DNA from: an uncultured Synergistaceae bacterium
Lineage (GTDB): Bacteria; Synergistota; Synergistia; Synergistales; Aminobacteriaceae
NCBI GenBank assembly: GCA_937870605.1
Contig: CALMZW010000226.1
Coordinates: 1 to 6,964 of the forward strand
Reading direction: 5' to 3'
DNA length: 6,964 bases
This document shows, in pieces, positions 1 to 6,897 of this stretch. The notes under the pieces are model-generated. The model ran no database searches. It saw nothing but the letters and a program-made list of their open reading frames with translations, and was not told the DNA's origin. The position numbers were made by a program, and so were the translations under genes. Within the stretch, counting starts at the first letter, position 1, and each line of letters opens with the position of its first letter.

Positions 1-412
1 CGACAAGAGCGATGCACAATGCGATGACCGCTTCCCGTCGAAGCTCCGAACCGACGACGGTACCGACCTTTTCAAACCGGACGACTTTCGCTCCCGGGAA
101 AGAAGCTTTCAGCGTTTCTCCAAGGACTTTCCGGTCTTCTTCCTTATCGGCGGCTATGCGAATAATCACGCCTTTGGCGTTGTAGGCCTGGATAACAGCG
201 TTTCCCTGATTGTTTTTCGAAAGGGCCTCCCGAACTTCCGCAACGCTGACGTCCTTTTCGAATTCGACCTGCACCAGATTTCCGCCGGTGAAGTCTATTC
301 CGAGATTCAATCCCCGAACCATCAGAAGAAGCAGGCTCGCCAGTATAACGATAGCGCTGAAAAGGAGAGCAAACCGCCGTTTTCCCATAAAATCGATTTT
401 TGTCGTTTTCAC
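1..412 (-). CDS. secF: Protein translocase subunit SecF, N-terminal part (runs off the window edge)
   Basis: SecF pairs with SecD in the cytoplasmic membrane, where the complex uses the ion gradient to help pull secreted proteins through SecYEG. The visible 137 codons read MKTTKIDFMGKRR, then one membrane segment (about residues 14-32), then the family signature GLNLGIDFTGG (34-44), a small extracytoplasmic domain, and VGTVVGSELRREA (116-128) leading into the second membrane segment. The remaining membrane helices lie outside the window. I chose the GTG start at 412 because a G-rich Shine-Dalgarno (GAGGGGGGAG) sits 6 bases upstream. That site overlaps the TGA of secD, so the two genes are probably translationally coupled. 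An internal ATG at residue 9 is an alternative but would cut into the conserved IDFMGKRR motif. Identification is firm from the motifs and the secD neighbour. Confidence 0.95.
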   Translation of the reverse strand, partial: MKTTKIDFMGKRRFALLFSAIVILASLLLLMVRGLNLGIDFTGGNLVQVEFEKDVSVAEVREALSKNNQGNAVIQAYNAKGVIIRIAADKEEDRKVLGETLKASFPGAKVVRFEKVGTVVGSELRREAVIALCIALV

Positions 413-426
413 GCCCGACTCCCCCC

Positions 427-1806
427 TCAGGACCGCTGTGTCCGCACGCCGGAGAAGACTTGGAGCAGAGCCCGCGTCACCACGACGTTACAAAAGACGC
501 TCGCCACAATACCGATGCTCAATGTCACCGCAAAGCCCCGGACCGGACCGCTTCCGAAGTAGTACAGAACAGCAGCTGCGATAAGCGTTGTGATGTTGGA
601 GTCCAGAATCGTCGTCAGCGCCTTCCGGAAGCCGGCGTCAATAGCTGCGAGACGGGTTTTTCCGGCGCGGAGCTCTTCCTTCATCCGTTCATAGATGAGT
701 ACATTGCCGTCGACCGCCATTCCTATCGTCAGAACGATCCCCGCGATTCCCGGCATGGTCAGGGTTCCCTTCACGGCGATCATGCCGGCGAAGAGCAGAA
801 GCACCGCCACGGCCAAAGCGCAATCCGCAGCCAGCCCCAGGAAGCGGTAGTACAGCAGCATAAACAGGAACACGAGGACTGCGCCGACAAGCCCCGCCTG
901 AAGTCCCGAACGGATGGAATCCGCTCCGAGGCTCGGTCCGACCGAGCGGTTCTCGATAACGTCCACGGCCACGGGGAGCGCACCCGCGCGAAGCATAATC
1001 GCAAGACGCTGGGCTTCCGGCACGGAGAAACGACCGGAAATCTGCGCATTTCCTCCGCTGATCCGTTCCTGAACAACCGGCGCGGAAACCACGAGACCGT
1101 CCAGAACGATGGCGATCTGCTTCCCGACGTTGTCGGCCGTCGCCTTATCAAACAGGTTCGCGCCCTCGGAATTGAAAGAGAGCGTTACGACAGGGCGCCC
1201 GATGTTGTCATACGACGTCTTCGCATCCTTGAGGTGTTTCCCGCTCACCAACGCCTTCCCCAGAAGGAACGCCCTTCCTTCCGCATCTGTGGCGACGATG
1301 ATCCCCTCGAAGGGATTCGCCTTCGTTTTCAGCGAGTCGCGCTGCGCGTCGATATCAGCTTTCGCCGCATCCCATCGCTTCTGCGCCTGGTTGAACTCGT
1401 CGTCGCTCCCGTAATTCTTCCGTTGGGGGCCCGGGGGAACAGGCTGCGTCGCCTCAAGAACCTTCCGGAACTCGAGAAGAGCGGTCTTTCCGATCAGTTC
1501 GAGAGCCGCTTCCGGATCCTGAACGCCGGGCAGATCGATAATCACACGATCCTTTCCCTGGCGTTGAATGACTGGTTCCGCAACGCCATATTGGTCAATC
1601 CTGTTGCGGAGAACTGCAAGCAAACGGGCGAGACTGTCCTCGTTTACCGGATTATCCGGCGTCCCTTTCGCCTGGAGGACGATGTGCGCTCCGCCTTTCA
1701 GGTCCAGGCCGAGCTTGATCCTCCCGTTGACGGGGAACACAGCGACGAGGGCGACCACAACGACAAGAAATACGATTCCGAGCCGCCACCGGTCCTTTCT
1801 CAACAT
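427..1806 (-). CDS. secD: Protein translocase subunit SecD
   Basis: SecD is an RND-type membrane protein that, with SecF and YajC, drives late steps of protein export. The 459-residue product has a membrane segment at 7-26 and the LGLDLKGG motif at 32-39. A large extracytoplasmic P1 region follows, with the conserved stretches RNRIDQYGVAEP (67-78) and DRVIIDLPGV (86-95). Next come GALPVAVDVIENRSVGPSLG (275-294) and five more hydrophobic segments at about 301-319, 323-342, 350-370, 401-416 and 424-446. The motif GMAVDGNVLIYER (362-374) is the classic SecD/SecF helix-4 signature. Within P1, residues about 128-163 are charged and probably helical, which may be a lineage-specific insert. Length is in the range of compact, non-enterobacterial SecD proteins. 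The ATG has an excellent AGGAGGAG site (1813-1820) 6 bases upstream. A terminator-like hairpin separates it from yajC. Confidence 0.98.
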   Translation of the reverse strand: MLRKDRWRLGIVFLVVVVALVAVFPVNGRIKLGLDLKGGAHIVLQAKGTPDNPVNEDSLARLLAVLRNRIDQYGVAEPVIQRQGKDRVIIDLPGVQDPEAALELIGKTALLEFRKVLEATQPVPPGPQRKNYGSDDEFNQAQKRWDAAKADIDAQRDSLKTKANPFEGIIVATDAEGRAFLLGKALVSGKHLKDAKTSYDNIGRPVVTLSFNSEGANLFDKATADNVGKQIAIVLDGLVVSAPVVQERISGGNAQISGRFSVPEAQRLAIMLRAGALPVAVDVIENRSVGPSLGADSIRSGLQAGLVGAVLVFLFMLLYYRFLGLAADCALAVAVLLLFAGMIAVKGTLTMPGIAGIVLTIGMAVDGNVLIYERMKEELRAGKTRLAAIDAGFRKALTTILDSNITTLIAAAVLYYFGSGPVRGFAVTLSIGIVASVFCNVVVTRALLQVFSGVRTQRS

Positions 1807-1855
1807 CCCAAACTCCTCCTCATACGAACGACTTCAAGAATGGTAAAACACAAAA

Positions 1856-1898
1856 CAAACAAATATAGCGGGGAACGTTCTGCCGCTATATTTGTTTG
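1856..1898 (-). terminator. Perfect 16-bp inverted repeat with T-rich tail between yajC and secD
   Basis: The arms at 1856-1871 (CAAACAAATATAGCGG) and 1883-1898 are exact reverse complements, separated by an 11-base loop that itself holds the palindrome GAACGTTC. Read on the minus strand, the hairpin begins 20 bases after the yajC stop, and its 3' arm and flank are U-rich (UUUGUUUGUUUUG). This fits an intrinsic terminator, although the U-run is interrupted by G. The symmetric A/T flanks mean it could act on either strand, but no plus-strand gene is present. It could instead stabilise or process the yajC-secD transcript. Position and perfection of the stem are seen; the function is inferred. 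Confidence 0.7.
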
Positions 1899-1918
1899 CT
1901 CTCAAACGTAAATAGCCG

Positions 1919-2290
1919 CTATTTTCCTGTTGTTTCTTCCTTCGCAGGCGCGTCTGCCGGGGTCTTCGCGACGTCGGCGGGACGCTTGCTCGAAATGGAG
2001 GACTTGAGGATCCTGACCTTCACCCCGTCGGAGATTTCGATGATGAAGCTGTCTTCCTTAACCTCGCGGATATACCCGAAGAAGCCTCCCGCAGTCACGA
2101 CCTGGTCTCCACGGGTCATCGATGCAAGGAGTTCGTCGTGCTGCTTTTGCCGTTTCTTTTGAGGACGAATGATGAAGAAGTAAAAAATGAGAACGAAAAG
2201 GGCCAGAGGAAACAACATCCCAAGGATGCCGCCCTGCGCTCCGCCCTCACCTCCTGCCAATTGTCCGCATTGTTGCTGATTCAAAGACAC
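1919..2290 (-). CDS. yajC: Sec translocon accessory protein YajC
   Basis: YajC is a small single-span membrane protein that associates with SecD and SecF. The product (123 residues) has a glycine-rich N-terminus, one membrane segment (about 22-41, ending FYFFII), and directly after it the family hallmark RPQKKRQK (42-49). The conserved core follows: LLASMTRGDQVVTAGGFFGYI (54-74) and the IIEISDGVKVRILKSSI region (83-99). The tail is alanine- and lysine-rich and probably disordered. The start is the GTG at 2290, with GAGGGGG just upstream. A TTG two codons later (2284) has a more comfortable spacing from the G-run and is a real alternative, changing only two residues. It has its own predicted promoter upstream and a terminator-like hairpin downstream, so it may be expressed apart from secDF. 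Confidence 0.95.
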   Translation of the reverse strand: MSLNQQQCGQLAGGEGGAQGGILGMLFPLALFVLIFYFFIIRPQKKRQKQHDELLASMTRGDQVVTAGGFFGYIREVKEDSFIIEISDGVKVRILKSSISSKRPADVAKTPADAPAKEETTGK

Positions 2291-2336
2291 ACGCCCCCTC
2301 TATTAATGAAAGTCCCGCCGCATAATCCGACGCTTT

Positions 2337-2366
2337 ATTGTACCATCCCTCAACGAAAAGGGTCAC
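2337..2366 (-). promoter_or_regulatory. Predicted housekeeping-sigma promoter for yajC
   Basis: On the minus strand there is an extended -10 element TGGTACAAT (TACAAT at 2342-2337) with GTGACC (2366-2361) 18 bases upstream. GTGACC matches four of six bases of the TTGACA consensus. The -35 contains the TGA stop of rex. The start of transcription would fall near 2330, giving a leader of about 40 bases before the GTG of yajC. The -10 is good and the -35 is moderate. It would let yajC be expressed independently of the upstream unit. Confidence 0.55.
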
Positions 2367-2989
2367 TCTTCGCGGCCCTTGAGGTAGAAAAGGAGCTTTT
2401 CCAGCTCCACCGAAATATCGACGCTGTAGACAAGGACGTCCGGCGGCGTCACGATGGAAACAGGGGAGAAATTCAATATCCCCCGGATGCCGCCCGCTGC
2501 CGTCAGGGTATCCACACAAAGCTGCGCAACAGAAGACGGCGCCGTCAGAATGATTACCTGTATTCCGAGGCGGCGAATTTCCTCCGCAGCTGTGTCCATG
2601 TGAAAACAGGGGATTCCCATGACGTTCGTCCCGACCTTCTCCGGATCGACGTCGAACAACGCCTGGATATCGAATTTTTCACTTCTGAAGGCGCGATGTC
2701 CCAACAACGCTTCACCGAGCCTTCCGACGCCGACAAGCGCGATCGGCCATTTTTTCGGTGACGCCAGAATGCCGCTGATATGCTCGAAAAGCCGATCAAC
2801 GTGATACCCGACGCCGCGTTTCCCGATCTCGCCGAAGTACGACAGATCCTTCCGCACCTGACTTGCCTTGAGAGACAGCATCTGACCGATCTCTTGCGAC
2901 GAAACAACCTTTCTCCCCTCGGAGGAAAGTTGTTCCAGCAGACGATGGTACTGGACCAGCCGTTCCACCGTCGGCTCCGCAATTCTCAT
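2363..2989 (-). CDS. rex: Redox-sensing transcriptional repressor Rex
   Basis: Rex is a cytoplasmic dimeric repressor that binds operators when NADH is low and releases them when the NADH/NAD+ ratio rises, typically controlling fermentative and hydrogenase genes in anaerobes. The 208-residue protein has a winged-helix DNA-binding domain (about 1-80) with the family's recognition segment KASQVRKDLSYFGEIGKRGVGY (41-62). The Rossmann fold starts at about 82, with the dinucleotide loop GVGRLG (87-92) and FDVDPEKVG (112-120). The C-terminal helix VDISVELEKLLFYL (190-203) is the one swapped between subunits in the family. The start at 2989 is set by GGAGGG (2998-3003) 8 bases upstream. Reading frame continues 68 codons further up but only as arginine-rich overlap with ridA. 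Length is normal for Rex (about 210). The gap to ridA is 37 bases. I saw no convincing Rex operator in the window. Confidence 0.97.
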   Translation of the reverse strand: MRIAEPTVERLVQYHRLLEQLSSEGRKVVSSQEIGQMLSLKASQVRKDLSYFGEIGKRGVGYHVDRLFEHISGILASPKKWPIALVGVGRLGEALLGHRAFRSEKFDIQALFDVDPEKVGTNVMGIPCFHMDTAAEEIRRLGIQVIILTAPSSVAQLCVDTLTAAGGIRGILNFSPVSIVTPPDVLVYSVDISVELEKLLFYLKGREE

Positions 2990-3026
2990 GCTTTCCGCCC
3001 TCCGTCCCGGTATGCGTCCGCCCTCG

Positions 3027-3407
3027 TTATCCCTTGTATGCAATGACCTCGATCTCCACGAGCGCGCCCTTCGGGAGCGCCCCAACCTGGACAAACGAAC
3101 GCGCCGGCGGCTCCGAAGCGAAAAAGCGGGCGTAGACTTCATTGACGACTGGGAAGGCCGCCATATCCGTTGCGAAGACCGTCGCCTTGACAACGTTCAG
3201 GAGCGTAAGGTTCTCCGCAGACAAAACGGCGCTGACGTTTTTCAGGACTTGTTCCGTCTGCTCGGCGAAACCGCCGTTGACCATCGCCCCCGTCTCGGGA
3301 TCAATGGGGATCTGACCGGAACAAAACACGAAATCGCCGGCGACGATCGCCTGGTTGTACGGACCGACAGCCGCAGGAGCTTTCTTTGTCGCAACGATAT
3401 GTTTCAT
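3027..3407 (-). CDS. ridA: RidA family reactive enamine/imine deaminase
   Basis: RidA proteins are cytoplasmic trimers that hydrolyse reactive enamines and imines (such as 2-aminoacrylate made by PLP enzymes) to ketoacids and ammonia. The 126-residue product matches the family length and signatures: GPYNQAI (15-21), FCSGQIPIDPETG (28-40), NVVKATVFATDM (71-82), VNEVYARFF (88-96) and ARSFVQVGALPKGALVEIEVIA (102-123). R103 is the conserved arginine that binds the substrate carboxylate, and E118 matches the conserved acidic residue near the C-terminus. So this is likely an active Rid1-type enzyme. I chose the ATG at 3407 because GGAGG (3416-3420) lies 8 bases upstream; upstream in-frame ATGs would overlap eno and add unrelated sequence. 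It sits 31 bases after eno and 37 before rex, so it is probably co-transcribed with both. Its exact physiological substrate cannot be told from the sequence. Confidence 0.96.
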   Translation of the reverse strand: MKHIVATKKAPAAVGPYNQAIVAGDFVFCSGQIPIDPETGAMVNGGFAEQTEQVLKNVSAVLSAENLTLLNVVKATVFATDMAAFPVVNEVYARFFASEPPARSFVQVGALPKGALVEIEVIAYKG

Positions 3408-3438
3408 GGAACACACCTCCATCAGGATATGTACGGGG

Positions 3439-4719
<1,281 letters not shown>

Positions 4720-4734
4720 GTGTTTCCCCCCTTC

Positions 4735-4751
4735 TTCCCGCCTTGCGGGAA
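4735..4751 (-). other. Short perfect hairpin beside the eno ribosome binding site
   Basis: In the rqcP-eno gap the minus-strand RNA contains TTCCCGC-AAG-GCGGGAA, a 7-bp perfect stem with a 3-base loop. It ends one base before the AAGGGGGG ribosome binding site of eno. There is no U-run, so it is not a terminator. It may stop the ribosome site from folding into other structures, or mark an RNA processing point. The stem is seen; the role is inferred. Confidence 0.5.
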
Positions 4752-4761
4752 CAGGCATTCG

Positions 4762-5040
4762 TCACCAGGGACGCGTCGCAGGATCGACCTTCCGCTCTTC
4801 AAGAACGTCGAACGGAACGAGGCCCGGCCTTCTGAGACGCGCTTCCTCATCCTCGCCAACCCGAACGCGAACTACCCGCGCGGTATAGGCTATATCGACG
4901 ATATCGCCCTTCCGAACCGGGGTCGAAGGCTTTGCAACGCGTTCGTTGACACGCACGGCCCCGATATCCGCCATCTCCTGTGCGATGGTTCGCCGTTTTA
5001 CAAGCCTTGAAAGCTTCAGAAAGAGATCGACGCGAATCAT
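4762..5040 (-). CDS. rqcP: RqcP-type S4-domain RNA-binding protein (ribosome quality control)
   Basis: RqcP binds stalled large ribosomal subunits and works with RqcH during addition of C-terminal alanine tails to blocked nascent chains. The 92-residue product is almost entirely one S4 fold. The N-terminal signature IRVDLFLKLSRLVKRRT (2-18) closely resembles Bacillus RqcP (formerly YabO). It is followed by AQEMADIGAVRVNERVAKPSTPVRKGDIVDI (20-50) and a short charged C-terminal tail. Length is right (about 86-92). The related HslR heat-shock S4 proteins are longer and have a basic tail, so RqcP fits better. The ATG at 5040 is the only sensible start, but its upstream region (CCGGAAC) has a poor ribosome site and the predicted leader is only about 20 bases, so it may be translated weakly compared with eno. 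The partner rqcH is not in the window. Confidence 0.88.
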   Translation of the reverse strand: MIRVDLFLKLSRLVKRRTIAQEMADIGAVRVNERVAKPSTPVRKGDIVDIAYTARVVRVRVGEDEEARLRRPGLVPFDVLEERKVDPATRPW

Positions 5041-5065
5041 GTTCCGGCGTACACAAACCCGACAG

Positions 5066-5095
5066 AGTATAACAAATCAGCGCTTCTCATTTCAA
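5066..5095 (-). promoter_or_regulatory. Predicted strong extended -10 promoter for rqcP-eno-ridA-rex
   Basis: On the minus strand, TTGAAA (5095-5090) and TATACT (5071-5066) are 18 bases apart. TGT directly before the -10 completes an extended TGnTATACT element. The -35 overlaps the dnaG stop codon (TGA, 5094-5092). Transcription would start near 5059, leaving a leader of about 20 bases to the rqcP ATG. Of the promoter candidates I found here, this is the closest to the housekeeping consensus. It would free the glycolytic gene eno from dnaG expression. Confidence 0.72.
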
Positions 5096-6816
5096 TTGCT
5101 CCTTCCCATTCCCTTGAGGGCGACGGCCAGTTCCCGAAATCGTTCGATATCCTCCTGCGTGGCTGCGCCATGCTGCATGGCCTTCTTCAAATCCTCGTAC
5201 TCACGCTTGTCACGCCTTCGCCCGAGTTCGGAGACGAGCGCGTCCCATCCGTTCAATCCCCCGAAAGTATCGGCGGTTTCGCCACCCAGCGCAAGGATGT
5301 GCAGAGGCGCGGTTTCGCCCATGGACAGCCACTGGGACTCGAGATCCTGAACGGAAGACCCTGACAGGATTGCTTCGGCGACAGCCCGGACGGTGTCGTG
5401 AGAAAAAAGGCCGAGCAGGACGTGGGGCTCGCTCTCCCGACGTCTCTTAATGTCACGCCACAGCATGAAACAGAGTGCTGCTTCCATTGCGGGACAGTCT
5501 GTGCAATCCGGGGCAGTGCTTTTTTGCACCGGCGCGTCACGGGAGACCGTATTTTCGACCTTTTTTGAACCGTTTCCATAGAGGATCTCCCTGAGAACAT
5601 GCGGAAAAAGACCAAGCGCCTCCGAAGCCTTTGAAAGAAACGGTTCCGCGTCCACAGGTCCAAGGCTGCGCAGTCCCTCAACGATATCCTCGGTCGCCTT
5701 CTTTCTTGTTTCCGGAGCATCGAGAAGGGAGCGCCGGGCCGCGATGTGATACGACACAAGAGGAAGCGCTTTCCGCAACGCTTCTTCAAACAGCTCGTGA
5801 CCGTCGGCGCTCTGCAGAAGCTCGTCCGGATCCTTGCCGACCGGAATCCGGACGACCGAAACGGAAAGCCCCGTCTTCTGGAGGATGTACATGCTCCGGA
5901 TCGTCGCCTCCTGCCCTGCCGCATCTGCGTCATAGCAGATGCAACAGCGGTCAGAGAGGCGGTTCAGCTGTTGCGCCTGCTCCTCCGTCAACGCGGTGCC
6001 GAGGGAGGCGACCGTTTCCGTGTAATCGTGAATCTGTAGGCGGAGGGCGTCCATATATCCCTCGACCAGAATCACGCGTTTCTTCTCGCGGATAGATTGC
6101 TTCGCCTTATCCAGAAGATACAGGGTCCTCCTCTTGCTGTACAGGATCCCTTCCGGACTGTTGATGTACTTGGCGCCCTCTCCGTCGATGATGCGGCCGC
6201 CGAATGCGACGAGCCTGCCGGAGCCGTCCCGGATGGGAAAGATGACGCGTCCCCTGAAACGGTCGTACACTCCGTGCTTGCCTTGCATGACGAGGCCGCA
6301 GTCCGTTGCGTCCTTTTCCGTTACGCCTTTCTTTCGAAGAAAGGTCCAGAGTCCATCCCATGCGGAGGGGGCCCATCCGATCGAAAAACGTTCGAGGATT
6401 TCCGGGGCGCAAAGGTTCCGTCGCTTCAGATACGCACGCGCAACCTCTCCGTCGCTCTCCCGGAGGCGATCGCGAAACCATTGCGACGCCATCTCCATAA
6501 CATCCGAAAGCGATCTCGTCTGAAGGCGTTCCTGTTTGGGGAGTTCCACTCCGGCTCTTCCCGCGAGATTTTCCAGCGCCTCGGAAAAGCCCAGACCTTC
6601 AATTTCCATAAGGAAGCTGAAGATGTCTCCGCCCCTGTTGCATCCGAAGCAGTGGTACGTCTGCCGCTCCTGCGAAACGGAGAAGGAAGGAGTCTTTTCC
6701 GAATGAAACGGACACAACCCCTGATAATTCTTCCCGGCCTTTCTGAGCCTGACATACTCGCCGATGAGTTCAACGATATCCAGTCTTTCCTTGATGAGTC
6801 GCACGGAATCGGACAT
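5092..6816 (-). CDS. dnaG: DNA primase DnaG
   Basis: DnaG makes the short RNA primers for chromosomal replication, working with the replicative helicase. The 574-residue protein (E. coli has 581) has the CHC2 zinc-binding domain with C35, H38, C56 and C59. The polymerase core follows, including YDRFRGRVIFPI (184-195) and FGGR (205-208). The TOPRIM metal site is EGYMD (252-256), SLGTALT (271-277), YDADAAG (295-301) and KDPDE (328-332). After a variable linker at about 415-440, the C-terminal 130 residues are helical and poorly conserved, as expected for the helicase-binding domain. The ATG at 6816 is set by AAAGGGGGG (6822-6830) 5 bases upstream and gives the family's usual N-terminus (IKERLDIVELIGEYV). 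A TTG 22 codons upstream lies across the hppA terminator and is rejected. Unlike many bacteria, rpoD does not follow dnaG here. Confidence 0.98.
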   Translation of the reverse strand: MSDSVRLIKERLDIVELIGEYVRLRKAGKNYQGLCPFHSEKTPSFSVSQERQTYHCFGCNRGGDIFSFLMEIEGLGFSEALENLAGRAGVELPKQERLQTRSLSDVMEMASQWFRDRLRESDGEVARAYLKRRNLCAPEILERFSIGWAPSAWDGLWTFLRKKGVTEKDATDCGLVMQGKHGVYDRFRGRVIFPIRDGSGRLVAFGGRIIDGEGAKYINSPEGILYSKRRTLYLLDKAKQSIREKKRVILVEGYMDALRLQIHDYTETVASLGTALTEEQAQQLNRLSDRCCICYDADAAGQEATIRSMYILQKTGLSVSVVRIPVGKDPDELLQSADGHELFEEALRKALPLVSYHIAARRSLLDAPETRKKATEDIVEGLRSLGPVDAEPFLSKASEALGLFPHVLREILYGNGSKKVENTVSRDAPVQKSTAPDCTDCPAMEAALCFMLWRDIKRRRESEPHVLLGLFSHDTVRAVAEAILSGSSVQDLESQWLSMGETAPLHILALGGETADTFGGLNGWDALVSELGRRRDKREYEDLKKAMQHGAATQEDIERFRELAVALKGMGRSN

Positions 6817-6821
6817 GGCGT

Positions 6822-6830
6822 CCCCCCTTT
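6822..6830 (-). promoter_or_regulatory. dnaG ribosome binding site (decides the start)
   Basis: AAAGGGGGG on the minus strand, 5 bases before the ATG at 6816. It fixes the start at MSDSVRL rather than the longer open frame. The G-run can also pair with the C-run of the terminator just upstream (6843-6849), which might hide it. Confidence 0.8.
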
Positions 6831-6841
6831 CGAAGAAAACA

Positions 6842-6871
6842 CGGGGGGAAGGACAGTCGTCCCTCCCCCCG
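6842..6871 (-). terminator. Intrinsic terminator after hppA
   Basis: The minus-strand RNA forms a 13-bp stem with a four-base GACU loop: CGGGGGGAGGGAC pairs with GUCCUUCCCCCCG, with one G-U wobble and no mismatches. It is followed by a modest U-rich tail (UGUUUUCUUC). It starts about 27 bases after the hppA stop and ends 26 bases before the dnaG start codon, so its tail runs into the dnaG leader. The stem is very stable; the short, interrupted U-run means some read-through into dnaG is likely. Confidence 0.85.
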
Positions 6872-6897
6872 CCTATGAACAACGTATTGTTTTCCGG

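Noticed and set aside
400..1911. A 503-codon open frame on the plus strand opposite secD
   Set aside because: Its composition is Arg/His/Asp-rich with no recognisable domain, it has no ribosome site, and it is fully explained by codon bias of secD on the other strand.
2346..2362. Small stem CCCT...AGGG after rex as a terminator
   Set aside because: It has only four base pairs and no U-run, and it overlaps the predicted yajC promoter.
2990..3193. N-terminal extension of Rex by 68 residues
   Set aside because: It is an arginine/serine-rich shadow of ridA in another frame; Rex length and ribosome site both support the start at 2989.
5041..5080. Possible Rex operator around the rqcP promoter (TTTGTTA and TTTGTG)
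   Set aside because: Only loose half-sites are present, with no matching inverted half at the right spacing.
6817..6882. N-terminal extension of dnaG from a TTG at 6882
   Set aside because: The added residues come from the hppA terminator and leader, and the ATG at 6816 has a clear ribosome site and the usual DnaG N-terminus.
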